Shown here piece by piece: positions 31,440 to 41,860 of a stretch of 64,000 nt of DNA (position 1 is the first letter of the stretch; each line of letters starts with the position of its first letter). Source of the stretch: Anthostomella pinea (lineage: Eukaryota > Ascomycota > Sordariomycetes > Xylariales > Xylariaceae); the NCBI GenBank assembly GCA_963556695.1, contig CAUWAG010000018.1:2976001-3040000 (forward strand), written 5' to 3'. The position numbers were made by a program, and so were the translations under genes. The notes under the pieces are model-generated. The model was not told where the DNA came from. It made no database searches and saw nothing but the letters and a program-made list of their open reading frames with translations.

Positions 31440-34400
31440 GGTATCGATCTTTCTCGCACTCGGCCAGCGAACGGTGTGCAAGTGAGCCTTCGACTGTCGT
31501 CCGTCTCTAAGGAATGTGTGGGATAGCGAACCAGTGGCCTTGCATGATGTGTCCGAAAGGCAGCAAGACTTTCAAAGCAAGAGAGCAGAGATCGGCATCC
31601 GAAGCGAGGGCTTCGCTGGGTGGCTCATTATGAGTGCGGAGTGTCTCCTCACAGCAAGATCCACCGTCTCATCACCCATCGCTCTTCCGCAACTTGGCAA
31701 GGTTCGTGCTGACCGAGCCGTGGGCGTGCGCCGTGAACATGGGCGGTGAGACAGCGGGTGATCCTACCCATGGCCAGGAATCCTTCTCGCCTCCGCAGCT
31801 GCGCCGTAAGCCAGACAATCCGGCCATTCGCGTGTCGTCTTTGACGATCACCACCCCTCTGCTGAGTCTGCTCGCCCTTTCCGAGCACTGCATTGCTGGG
31901 ACAGCAGATACCGAGGGTTTCAGGGTTGCGAGGGTCCTTGTCTTGGTATAGTGACTAGTAGCCGCTCTGCTGGGGGCCGGTCAGGGGGCCAGACAGGGTT
32001 GACTGGCACTTTGTCCAATGGGCGGCTGCTGGGGGCTAATTGCGCCTCAGCCCTGCCTGGGGCTAAGAGTTATAGTGCAATGCGTCTGTGTCCGCGCCTT
32101 CAGGCTTCAGGGGGAGGCACGTATTTCTCCAGCTCATGGGTTATGAGTCCGCAACATCCTCCCGTCAGCTTACTATTGTAGGTCAGTGCTGGGTGCACCT
32201 AATGAGAGAAGTTGGCCAGTTTGAGGGCCCTCCAGTTATGAGTTGTCAATGCTGCCCGAACTCAGCATTTGCTGCGAATGACGGGGACTGTATTGAGTGT
32301 GCATTCATTCGGCTTGAAGTACACAGGTTTCTCACAGCATATCTTCGAGTAATGAATGCCGTCTGTGAGGATGAATGTCCCACCTCAGTCTAGACGGGCG
32401 GGAGGGAGGAGCCAAGTGGCTTGTGGGTGACGTCAAGTTGTGTTCCAGGCACACACACGACGGCACGGGGACTGGAAGGAAGATGGGAAGGTCTTTGGAA
32501 GGTTCCTCCACCTGCTGAGGTCGTATGGTGAGGGTGCATCCAGCCACGTGATCGCTTCTCTCCGTTTTCTATTATGAATGTCGGTTTGTGGTTTTGTGTC
32601 ACACCAAGGGGGCTATTATTATATTATGACAGTTTCATGGGAACGCCGGGCACGTGGTGTGCAGCTGTGGCAATTCTGATCGACACTCGAGAACCTTTAG
32701 TTCCTATCCAAGAATAGGCGATTAGGTATTACGTCCGTACTGTTAGCTGCCCTCTAGACCCCTACTTGTCGCGATGCGCTTCAGCGGTATCCGATACTGT
32801 ATACATACTCCTGCCCGAAAAACGCACCGCAAGCGGCAAGAGGAATATGCACTTTATCTGTAGCCAATGTCAGCCATGAGCAAGATCAGCATTGTGTAAT
32901 TGTAACTACCGTTTAACTGTGCCGCAAGCCAGTGAGCCGTTGTGAGCCTATCTCAAATTATAGTCCAGGGTCCTGGCTCGGGTGTGCTTTCAGAGTAACT
33001 TGAGATCGCCACCCCAAAAACCATAAACCGCCGCCCACTAAGCCCAATTCGCATAGCGTCCTAGATTACAGCGCTCAGCCCACTGTAATTACAACGCGTC
33101 GAAGAGCCTCAACACCACACCGCATCACCACCGCCATCACCACCACCATCACGGCGCACACAAGGACACATTCACAAATGGGGGCCTCGCACCGCCTCCC
33201 AAACCCCCGGCTAACCCTAACCACTAACCATGATCCTAAGCCTACCTCGTTACCCGGCGAGATCATGATCGGTACCTTTGGTTTGGTAAGAAACGCACCC
33301 AAGTGGATGTATTCACGATGTTAAAGAACGAGTGCAGCCAAGTGGGGGTAGGATGCTATCCAATTGGGCTTAGCGGGTGGCGGTCTAAAGTTAATGGTAC
33401 TTTTAGGCCTTGGCAATTTTGGGTCTTGTCAGGTTGAAGTTCACCCGAAATTCCCAGCGTGCGGCGCATGATTCTGACATCCTTCCAGTCTGCCTGGGCA
33501 CACAATTCCAAGGCCACGTGGGGTGGCCGGACACGGTCGCTTGAAGATGTGAGATGGGCGACTTCGGATATTCGCAACCATGCCGCTCGCTCTGAACTTG
33601 TACTATCATTCAGCGCTTAAAGGGGATCCATACACAGTGAGGCTACAAGTCGAGCGGGGACACTCGTAACAAGGTCTGAGGGTCATCAACCAGCCCGCGG
33701 CTAAAAGACTAAAGTCCGGGACCACCTGCTAAGCCCTGTCACTGACGGCCTAACCTGAGACAATTCCTACTGTCACGGGGTTACAGTGACGACCGTCGAC
33801 CGCACCAGATTGCCACAAGGCTTCTTCGCATTCGTCCATAAGCCGCCGTGCTGTGTGGACTCTGCTGCAACCAGCAAGCGACAGGCGCAGACGCAGTCGC
33901 GTATAAGCGCCTAACATGGGAGGCGACCTACTGTCTGAACTCAGCTCTCGATCCTTCGCCATCAAGTACGTCTGTGCCTATTCGAAAGACGCCCCCTCTC
34001 AAGTCGATCCTCCAAGTAGTCAACTGGAAGCTGAAGATGCATAGGGTGGTACATAGGTTTCAGTCTCTTGGAAAGGCACCTGTGCGGCGAAATAAGGTAA
34101 GTCCAAAAGGGGCGATATGGAAGTATTCCATCTTAAGCTTCGCCATCTTGACCCGGCTAGAAACAATATGTGCTGACCATTGTCCAGTCTCCTGCTGCTG
34201 AAGCATCAAGGGTATTGACGTCTACACCGGCAACAAGAGTCTCGTTGCTCTTGGTAAGCCCAGAGGCATTGGTTCCGATAATGATGAAGATTACACCATG
34301 CCGGATGCTGCGAATAGCATATCTGGCTGGCAAGAAGCGAAAACCTCGGCTGCAGACATAGGTGCAGACATAGGGGCGGTCTCAGGCAATCCTGACAAGA

Positions 34401-35231
34401 CGAATACCAAGCCCCTGGCCGACAGTGGTGCCGAGTTGCCATGAGCTCGATCCCACCATAGACCGCAATGCTGGATGTGGATGCCGCCACGACAGACGCC
34501 GGTATCATCATGTCCCGCCATCATGATAGATACGGCTCAGTCGTCGTCCTAAAGAGGGGAGCCAGACCGGTGGTGTTCAGAAAGCGATCATATTCGTGTG
34601 CAGGCGGAATGCCGCTCGAAGGGCGATCCATAACGTTAGGATGCACTTTGTGGCCAGTCTGGCCATGCACATGTGTGGTTGTGGTTGACATGGCACCTCC
34701 AGTGAAGGGCGATATAGCAGTGGTGAAGTCTGGTTACAAGAATAATCGGGAAACCCTCTGTAGAAAGGTCGCGGGTGTCGTTATCGAGCAACGGTCAAAT
34801 CTCTTGGTGGAGCGCACACGGCTGAACTGCTGCACCTCAACTTCGCGCCAGGCATCTACACGATTTGAATTCTCGCTCCGGTTCGCTTCTAAGGTCACGC
34901 ATCACGCCTTGGCGATTTGTTTCTGCTCAAGAATCACCTCCACAACGAGCATCTCGAAACTCGCCGCACTGCACCATCTCGTCGCGCACCGCACCGTTAC
35001 ACACACCTCTCTTACAACATCACTTGACACCCAGATCTTGCCGTCAAGATTTCCGTCACTTTACACACGTCCCACGCGCGTCCGATCCCGCTCTGCGAGT
35101 ATTCTCCCCCGTCAGCCATCGATCCCTCCGACCATCGCTTTTACTGGGTCAACGGCCCCCATGGCCCTGGCAACCGCCCGCACTTTCACGTCACAGTGAA
35201 TACGCTTGGTTCCGAGGAAGCTGGCAAGCAC
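31440..35231. other. 3.8-kb gene-poor region
   Basis: No confident gene. A CAC/CAT-rich low-complexity stretch lies at about 33110-33155. Near 34036-34443 there are exon-like pieces: ATG at 34036, a good GTAAGT donor at about 34096, a TGTCCAG acceptor at 34187, and an open acidic frame ending at 34443. I could not assemble one consistent protein from them. Confidence 0.45.
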
Positions 35232-35576
35232 ATGTCAGAAGTCAACTATATCGAGGCCGTCTCTTTCTCTAAGACCGAGCAAGAGATGGGCGTGCGACTA
35301 GCACAGCACCAGCGCGAGAGAAAGAAGCAAGCCAAGGAGTCCGCGAAGAAGGACAAGGCTGCCAAGAAGAAGGAACGTCAGTACCTTGGAAGACGATACC
35401 AGCTGCGCCAGAAGATGAAGAACATCGGCACACTCATCAAGGATACACTGAACATCGCTCCCTGCCAGCCCAAGCACCGCGAGAACAACAACTACGAGCC
35501 ACTCGCTCTCGATTCGGACAATGAGGACCCTGCCATCTACTCGAACATTATCCCCAACGTACCATACATGGCTTGA
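35232..35576 (+). CDS. small Lys/Glu-rich coiled-coil protein, 5' end uncertain
   Basis: From the first in-frame ATG (35232) the product is 114 aa: a short acidic start, a very charged helix (ERKKQAKESAKKDKAAKKKE), RRYQLRQKMKNIGTLIKDTL, and an acidic tail with LALDSDNEDPAIYSNII. The frame is open back to a TGA near 35027 and reads protein-like just upstream (FYWVNGPHGPGNRPHFHVTV), so there may be an upstream exon spliced in at one of several AG sites between 35038 and 35117. I do not recognise the family. The charged helix suggests a nucleic-acid or protein-binding role, which is inference only. Confidence 0.5.
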   Translation: MSEVNYIEAVSFSKTEQEMGVRLAQHQRERKKQAKESAKKDKAAKKKERQYLGRRYQLRQKMKNIGTLIKDTLNIAPCQPKHRENNNYEPLALDSDNEDPAIYSNIIPNVPYMA

Positions 35577-36369
35577 GCTCTTCACCATCGACCGGCTTTG
35601 GGGTGCTTTGGAAGTTTGAAGGAACTCTGGTTGGAAGCACATGAGCTTGGGTCTGTGTGAGTGTTTGTTCTATTACTGTCTATTGCATCCTAAGGATTCT
35701 ACTAACTATCGCTAGGCTTGTATTAGAACAATGCGAATTTGCCAAAGAAGACCAGAATGGGGACTGGAGGAGGTCTAGGTCTATAGATGCGTAATACACA
35801 TGCATTCGGCTTTGCCCTGGTGACTTGACCCGTGAATACTGAAATGGTATAAGCATACAGGAATAAGCAGCTTTGGTTTGATACGCCACTTCCAACGCTT
35901 ATTCCGTTGTGCTTATTCCGATTTGGTGAATATACCGTGCTTGCTGGACCGCGTGGTAACTTGAACTGTGAATACTAAAATGGTATAATCATATAGGAAT
36001 AAGCAGCTGTGGTTTGATACGCCACTTTTAATGCTTATTCCAGTGTCCCTATTCGGATTCTATGAATAGGTATATCGTTGTTTGCTAGACGGGTGGTGTA
36101 CGGAAGACTCATGAAGGTTCAGTGCAACAAATTCCGCCCATCCCAACGTGAGTCAGGTATTCTCCTCTGGACTGTTAATAACAAGCAGATAGATTCAACA
36201 CACAAACCCGAAAGCTTTCGCCTGAACCGCTTGGGCTTAGTCAACTGGCAAGCAACCAAGCTTCACGATCAAGTTACAGCTCTTGGGATATATCAATGGT
36301 GTGGTGCTCCTCCTCCTTCATGCTACCATGAATGTATGAGTGCACATCAGATAGCCAGTCGACCCAGCT
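35577..36369. other. intergenic region with tandem duplication
   Basis: No gene seen. It contains the 137-bp tandem repeat listed separately. Confidence 0.5.
35822..36096. repeat. tandem duplication of a 137-bp inverted-repeat unit
   Basis: Two diverged copies, about 35822-35957 and 35958-36096, share GTGAATACT, AAATGGTATAA, GGAATAAGCAGCT and GGTTTGATACGCCACTT. Each contains an internal palindrome. In copy 2, GGAATAAGCA at 35996-36005 pairs perfectly with TGCTTATTCC at 36032-36041. In copy 1, 35860-35869 pairs with 35897-35905 and again with 35910-35919. Similar sequence occurs in the PRM10-like intron. Confidence 0.75.
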
Positions 36370-37446
36370 GTGTGTGACTCGGACCCAATCTTGCTGAGAC
36401 CCCCTACACCTCAGAAGGCGGTCTATTTCGCATCATGGCCACAATCGCTACAGTGTACCCGTGCCTGTCTTGACACCATGGTTGCCAAGGCCACTTATGA
36501 CTCAGCCCGCACGAGGAGACAGAGTAACTTGGCGGGCTGGAAAAGCCCAAGTACGGTCTTTGACGCAATATTATCCACGTTATTCTGTGCGGAACTGCCC
36601 CCCAGGCGCAAAGATTCCGGCAAAGAACCAAGGCACCACAAGATCAAGTTCCGTCGAAAGCATTCGCCTAAGGAAGAAAAGGGATGCCAAGCTGGCGACA
36701 ATCAGCCCGCTAACGGGGTAACTCATCAGGAGAGAGGCACACTGCGCTGTAAAGAAAAGCCGTGTCTAAGAGAGGGCAATGACCTTGCAATTCGAAGCAG
36801 AGAGCATTGTCGTGAGCGCTCTACAGCTAAGAAGCCTGAAGTCGCCACATCCGGGAATGAAAATGGTAAGAAGACCCAAGGGCATGGTGATGGCTACTCT
36901 TCTTTGGACGGTCACAAAGACAAACAGTCACTGGACAAGGAGAGCGAGAAGTCGCGTGACAAGCTTTCCTTAGCCAAGGGCAAAGGCAACGGCATAGGCA
37001 GGAGTAAGGGCAAGGACAAGAACAACAACCTGGGCAAGGACAACAACAGGGACAAGTCATTTCTGAGCACCAAGCAAGAGCCTCGCGAGCACTGCAAACA
37101 CCAGGAGGAGTCAAAGCCAGAGTCCACCACTGGCGACGACCCTGACTCCCTCAAAGGGTCTCACAACCCGATGCCAGGCGCTCCAACATCAGATACCAAG
37201 TGGAAGATAGAAAGGGTGAAGGACGGCTTCCACGCCCAGGCCCCGGGTCGCACTGGTCGCTATCGAGAACTGAGAGACACTGAATGGTTTCGGGTCCCAA
37301 AGCCGCCCGACGAGGCATCCAGCTGGAAGTACAAGAAGTTGGCGAGCGGGTGGCTTGCTGGGAGCCCGGGTCGTACTGATCGCGTACGGAACTTTGGAGA
37401 TGACACCTGGTCCCGTGCTGCTCAATGCGGAGAGTCACAAGCTTGA
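36370..37446 (+). CDS. charged low-complexity hypothetical protein
   Basis: Open frame of 358 aa; an inner ATG at 36478 would give 322 aa. Residues about 90-260 are Lys/Asp/Glu/Gly/Asn-rich with many short KDKxxxxKDxxxDK-like runs, predicting disorder. The C-terminal 85 residues look ordered and contain a duplicated motif, PGRTGRYRELRDTEW and about 50 residues later PGRTDRVRNFGDDTW, each preceded by a Trp/Lys-rich segment (KWKIERVKDGFHAQA, SWKYKKLASGWLAGS). I do not recognise a family. The length and strongly non-random composition support coding, but the lack of a known domain makes it a lineage-specific candidate. Upstream exons cannot be excluded. Confidence 0.5.
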   Translation: MCDSDPILLRPPTPQKAVYFASWPQSLQCTRACLDTMVAKATYDSARTRRQSNLAGWKSPSTVFDAILSTLFCAELPPRRKDSGKEPRHHKIKFRRKHSPKEEKGCQAGDNQPANGVTHQERGTLRCKEKPCLREGNDLAIRSREHCRERSTAKKPEVATSGNENGKKTQGHGDGYSSLDGHKDKQSLDKESEKSRDKLSLAKGKGNGIGRSKGKDKNNNLGKDNNRDKSFLSTKQEPREHCKHQEESKPESTTGDDPDSLKGSHNPMPGAPTSDTKWKIERVKDGFHAQAPGRTGRYRELRDTEWFRVPKPPDEASSWKYKKLASGWLAGSPGRTDRVRNFGDDTWSRAAQCGESQA

Positions 37447-38967
37447 GCTTCAAGGACGGTGGCAGCTGGAGGACATATGGCAAAGTGGAAGTGAATCGGT
37501 AGACCTCGGAACCACACGGGAGCCTAGTTGCTCCCGTGCTGCAAGCAGAGGCCACGAGGCACTGCAAAGGCACAGCGCAATCACATGCACTGCGTGTCAT
37601 AAAACCGGGACAATCCACGGCATCAGGAGCTCCTTTGCAACGTGCCGTTGAGCTTCTCATCATCCCAGGCGGGATGGAGGTCTGGCAGAGGGGGAAGTGT
37701 TGGTATGCGAGCCGCCTTGTCATCACGACCACGTGAGAGCCTCTGGACGAATGCCGAATGGTGTAGCGACCGCGGGGACCAGCTGCCCGAGAGCAGTCTA
37801 CAGTCTAGACTGCGGATAATCAGTGATCACATGCAGTGACGAGGCACGGAGATCTAAAATAGAAAGATCTCTGCAGAACATGGCATACGAGGGGTCTTTT
37901 TACAGTTGAGTTTATGGGAGGAAAAGGGGGGTGGATCATGATTGTGTGACGGATGCTCTGTGCCTCCATGCTGCAGCTGTCCAACTGCAGGATGCACCAA
38001 TACAACGCTGTGACTGTACTGGGTGTGGGCGGGATTTATCGCTATAAGCGATCCTCATTCAGCCCGCCGACGGCCCCCAAACAAGGCATCCTAGTCTTAC
38101 GTTGCCTCCATTAAATGCAGATACTCCCTTCATTACGTGCCCTTACAAAGCACGTTACAAGCCTAGAGCGGGGCTCTCGGGCTCTTGCCCTATAAAGTAA
38201 TTTTTATATTATAAATACGTATAATAAGTATTTTAAGCGCGAGTAACGAAAGGAATGTTTGTAAAAAAAAGTAGCGTTTGAGAGGCGTTTAATAAATTAG
38301 TTGCTATATAAATTTAAAGTTACGTACTTTACGTTGTTATTAATTATGCAACTATTATAATAAAAATATAAAAGTAATTAAAAAAGTAACGTAGTAAATT
38401 AAATAACGGTTCTTTTAATACCGATATTTTAACATTTTAAGGCTTAATTTAATTACTTGTCGTTATTAAGGCGTTAACTACTTAATATAACGATTTTAAT
38501 ATATATATATATATATATATTACGCTATAAACGAATAACTACGTGTTAAACGATAGTTTTAGAACGTTTAACTAATTAGTTTAAGCCATATTAACTTTTA
38601 ATAAATTATAAAAACTTTTTTTAACACGTAGTTATTAGTCAGCAGCGTTATTAATATACGTATATATAACGTACCAGCCTCGTAGTTATAAATTTAATAA
38701 CAAATACGTAACCTTGACATATTAATGCTTTAGGCAGTGCCATATCTGCCCAGACCGTAAATCGGCTATTCGTGTAAAAGTGGGTCGATTTACGGGCTTG
38801 GTTTTCCGAGGCAAGTCGGCCAACTGCGATTCCCAATTTCCACTTCGTTAGGCAGCAAGGCGTGCAAGCCTCGAGGAGGGAGGCCACCTGCAATTGTCCG
38901 TCAGTCATGTTTAAGCTGAGGTGATCCATCTCCAGGAACCATAGGTTTCCAACGCGAGCGCCTCCAG
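37447..38967. other. intergenic region containing an AT-rich block
   Basis: No gene seen. The AT-rich block at about 38190-38700 is listed separately. The GC-normal stretch 38700-38967 has a minus-strand ORF without recognisable motifs. Confidence 0.5.
38190..38700. repeat. AT-rich block, probable RIP-mutated repeat
   Basis: The composition changes abruptly to A/T-dominated sequence rich in TA steps, with a TA run at about 38500-38520. The remaining C/G bases are mostly in ACG/CGT context, while CA and TG steps are scarce. That is the mark left by repeat-induced point mutation, which converts CpA to TpA. No ORF survives, so the original element cannot be named. Confidence 0.65.
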
Positions 38968-39996
38968 ATGTTATTATCACTCCTGCCTTTGCGCAGTTTC
39001 ACATCAAACTCCGGCGTCAGCGAGCCGGTGTCAGACGGGCCCCACGGAAGTACCCCGAACCCCGGAGACAGTCACCAACGTCCGGATCGCAACAAGATGA
39101 GGAAGAGAGTCTCCCAAGCAAGCATGAAGGACCGCATCCCGAAAAGCACGAGCTTCGAGTTTCTCGACTACCACTCTCATGACGACCCCAAGCCCGGGCC
39201 CGAGATATCAGTCAAAAGCGATGCCTTCTGGAGCTACTGCGGCCCGCTCCTCTCGGGGCCGGAGGACATGCCATCCAACCTGGACGACTGGAGCGCCGCC
39301 TCACTCTCAAGCCCACTCCTTCCCCTCCTCCTCCCCTTCCTGGCCTTCGCCAACGCCTTCATCGCCCAGCAGGGCCTGGACCACTACTGGGTCACTATCC
39401 GCGCCACCAAGGCCACAGGCGAGTTCGACCAGCCGCGTTGGCACACCGACGACCTGTTCTTCAGCGCCGACGGCAGCGGCGGGCTGCGAGCACCAGCCGG
39501 GGAGAAGAAGAAGAAGACGCCGCTGCCGACCAAGCGGCGGAAGCTGGACCTGCAGACCGACTGGAAGCTCTGCACCACGCTGCTCGGGCCATCCACCATG
39601 TTCATCCCGTCGGCGCACCAGGCGCGCGCGCGGGAGACGCAGCGCACGACCAAGCGCGCCCTCGCCACCGACCACGCCTGCACCTCGATCCGCTGTCTGG
39701 GCTGTGCGGCCACGGCCGAGGCCGTGCGGTCGCGCCTCGCGGACGAACTGGCGCCGCTGGGACGGGCGCAGGCCGCGTCGGGCGCCTGTGCGTTTTTCCG
39801 CATCGGCGAGGACGGGGGCGCCGTGCACTCGGAGCCGGGTATGGGCCGCGGGGACCGCATCTTTGTCAATGTCGTGCCGGGAAGAAGGGACGAGCTGGGC
39901 AGGCTGATGACGACGTGGGGGATGGGCTTCCCGAGGGCGTGGTGGATCGCGCCGGCTGTGCCGAGTGGGAGGGAGGCGGGCTTGTGGAAGTATTGA
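38968..39996 (+). CDS. DUF1826-like protein
   Basis: Intronless, 342 aa. After an about 60-residue disordered start come FEFLDYHSHDD, a Leu/Pro-rich segment (SPLLPLLLPFLAFANAFI), and a conserved core: QPRWHTDDLFF, then DWKLCTTLLGPSTMFIP, an AxRSRL-type helix, CAFFRIGEDGGAVHSEP and DRIFVNVVPG. The order WHxD, LLGPSTMF, AVHSEP and R-I-F-V resembles DUF1826 proteins (WHxD, GPGTEW, HRSPP and R-L-L), possibly a degenerate double-stranded beta-helix fold with His/Asp/His metal ligands. A role as a 2-oxoglutarate-type oxygenase is only a structural guess. A Lys-rich insertion (GEKKKKTPLPTKRRK) could be a nuclear signal. The gene is close to the left edge of the biosynthetic cluster, but I have no reason to include it. 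Confidence 0.75.
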   Translation: MLLSLLPLRSFTSNSGVSEPVSDGPHGSTPNPGDSHQRPDRNKMRKRVSQASMKDRIPKSTSFEFLDYHSHDDPKPGPEISVKSDAFWSYCGPLLSGPEDMPSNLDDWSAASLSSPLLPLLLPFLAFANAFIAQQGLDHYWVTIRATKATGEFDQPRWHTDDLFFSADGSGGLRAPAGEKKKKTPLPTKRRKLDLQTDWKLCTTLLGPSTMFIPSAHQARARETQRTTKRALATDHACTSIRCLGCAATAEAVRSRLADELAPLGRAQAASGACAFFRIGEDGGAVHSEPGMGRGDRIFVNVVPGRRDELGRLMTTWGMGFPRAWWIAPAVPSGREAGLWKY

Positions 39997-40205
39997 TGGG
40001 CGTATGATTATGATGCTTGGGTTAGATATGTGATGAGAGCATGGTGAGCGTTTTTGATACCAGGTGAATTTCAGCGTTGGAGAATAGGTAGGATAGCTAT
40101 GTTGAGTTTCTTGTGTGTGTCTTCATAGGAATCACCTTCCTCGACTCGGCGTATCCCCCTTCCACGGCTCACGACCATTGAAGTTGACCTCAAGATCATG
40201 ACCTA

Positions 40206-41465
40206 TTATGTTCTTGCTTGTGGATTAATCGCCTTGGCCGGTATATCTGTCTCATCCGTCACGCTGTTGTTCGCAAACGCCTGTACAGCTCCCCCAATCG
40301 CAGCCAGGCCCGGATCCAAACCTCCCTCACCCCAGCCATCAGGCGCATCAAGCGGTGCCGCAACCCCCATCCTCACCAACCGCACAATCTCCCGGCCACC
40401 CTCACCGTCCGCGCTCCTTTCCCTCTCCCAGACCTCATAAGCCTCCCACCACCAGCGATGCGTCACCCCATCCCTGCCCTTATACCCGGCCACGCCATCC
40501 GCGCCCACGCGCCTCGTCCACGGCTTATCGACGATGTAATGCAGACACACGACCTCGTCGTCGCGCCAGAGGTTCTCGTGCCAGTACCGCATCGTCTTGA
40601 GCGCGTTGAACCGCCACCCCAGCGCGCGCCACCTTTCCCTAAAGAAGCGCGCCAGGAAGTCCTGGTCTGGGAACTTGAAGGTCGCCAGCAGCGGCGCCGA
40701 CGATGAGAAGAACGCCATCATGTCCTCCCACAGCTGGGCCGAGGGATGGAACACGAACATGCCCCCGTTGAGTTGGTGGTGCGTTGCGGGACCCCCGGGC
40801 AGCGGCTGTGTCGGCGTGATTAGGGCCTCGGGGTGGGAGACGGGAGTGTAGGCGCAGTTCTCGCGTCGCCAGTCGGATGGCGCCCAGGGGTCGCCGTCGC
40901 GGTTGCACACGCAGGAGTGGTTGGCGGCCAGCCCGCCGGGCGGGAGTTCCGCCGCCGCCGCCGGCTGCGTGAAGATGATGTCCAAGTTCTGGAATATAGC
41001 CATGTCGGCATCGAGGTAGCAGACGGCGTTGAGCTTGTGTCCGAGCCCCGGGACGTCGTGCAGCTCGAACACGCGCAGTTTCGTCCACGTGTCCTCGAAG
41101 CGCTCGGCTATTAGCTGGGGCTTGAGGTCGCCGGGCGGGAGGAGGTAGGCGCAGGGCTGGAGGATGATATTGGTATTGCTGCGCGAGGCCTCGAGCTGGA
41201 GGGCGCGGAGGGCGTGGGGGGCTAAGTCCGGGGTGTATAGAACTATGAGAGGGTATTGGGAGTTGTGCTGCCGGAGGGTGCGCGCCAGGATTATGACGCC
41301 GGCGAGGTAGCTTGCCCGGGTGATGAGGGTTGCGTAGGCGAAGCGGCCGGGTTCCGGGTTCGGCTCCTGCTCCTGCTCCGGTGTCTTACCGGAAGGCGTG
41401 ATTGAAGCCATTGCGTCCGACGACAGGATAGAGTAGCCTGATGAAGTCCTTGGTATCATGTACAC
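40206..41465 (-). CDS. GT8-family glycosyltransferase (glycogenin/galactinol-synthase-like)
   Basis: Intronless, 419 aa. The fold runs from FAYATLITRASYLAGVIILA (residue 42) through LIVLYTPDL to the metal-binding DxD in CYLDADMAIF (152-154). It continues with HHQLNGGMFVFHPS and FPDQDFLARFF and ends with LHYIVDKPW, the GT8 His-x-x-x-Lys-Pro-Trp-type motif. Family members use a nucleotide sugar and retain anomeric configuration; most are cytosolic, and no signal peptide is present. The gene reads in the same direction as the O-methyltransferase gene 395 bp away. I infer it could glycosylate the cluster product, since glucosylated fungal mycosporines are known, but a housekeeping role is equally possible. 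The C-terminal 50 residues are poorly conserved in character. Confidence 0.88.
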   Translation of the reverse strand: MYMIPRTSSGYSILSSDAMASITPSGKTPEQEQEPNPEPGRFAYATLITRASYLAGVIILARTLRQHNSQYPLIVLYTPDLAPHALRALQLEASRSNTNIILQPCAYLLPPGDLKPQLIAERFEDTWTKLRVFELHDVPGLGHKLNAVCYLDADMAIFQNLDIIFTQPAAAAELPPGGLAANHSCVCNRDGDPWAPSDWRRENCAYTPVSHPEALITPTQPLPGGPATHHQLNGGMFVFHPSAQLWEDMMAFFSSSAPLLATFKFPDQDFLARFFRERWRALGWRFNALKTMRYWHENLWRDDEVVCLHYIVDKPWTRRVGADGVAGYKGRDGVTHRWWWEAYEVWERERSADGEGGREIVRLVRMGVAAPLDAPDGWGEGGLDPGLAAIGGAVQAFANNSVTDETDIPAKAINPQART

Positions 41466-41860
41466 GTGCTGTTAATGCGATTGGGTGTTCAAGTATCCGC
41501 GGCGAGATACACTTTTGCCAGTTGCCGAGTGCGTTGTGTTCGGAACTAAAATATTCAGAAAGTTTTGGTGGTGATTCATTACCTCGGGTGCAGGCCTAGT
41601 TTGCTAGTTGGTCGTCCAATGACGATACTGTGACACGTTGTTTTCCCTCTGGTTTGATGAGCTGGTCACACACAGCTGTCCTGCAACACATGATGGCGGA
41701 TCATGTCGGCGGTCGCTTCTGGCATTTCACCATGGTACTGGGATTCATCGCCCCTTGAACGTGACTTGAGGGACTGAGATGACTATATCGTCTTTTTGCA
41801 TGTCACTTTCTCATTTAAGTTGTCTCTACTGATGCTGTGCTACCTGTCTCGGAAAGCTCG
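41466..41860. other. intergenic region between GT8 and O-methyltransferase genes
   Basis: Probable promoter of the GT8 gene and 3' UTR of the methyltransferase gene. No gene seen. Confidence 0.5.

Noticed and set aside
33211..33222. Telomere-like CTAACCCTAACC
   Set aside because: Only two units, inside ordinary sequence; not evidence of a telomere.
34036..34443. Possible two-exon gene with a GTAAGT donor and TGTCCAG acceptor
   Set aside because: The splice sites join the wrong frame for the best-looking acidic segment, and the alternative frame lacks a start codon. No family likeness.
34468..35199. 243-codon plus-strand ORF
   Set aside because: Ser/Thr/Arg-rich translation with no motif; it overlaps the likely 5' region of the small Lys-rich gene and looks like non-coding promoter or UTR.
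39307..39907. Long overlapping ORFs on both strands inside the DUF1826-like gene
   Set aside because: Arg/Pro/Ala-rich shadow translations of a GC-rich exon, without motifs.
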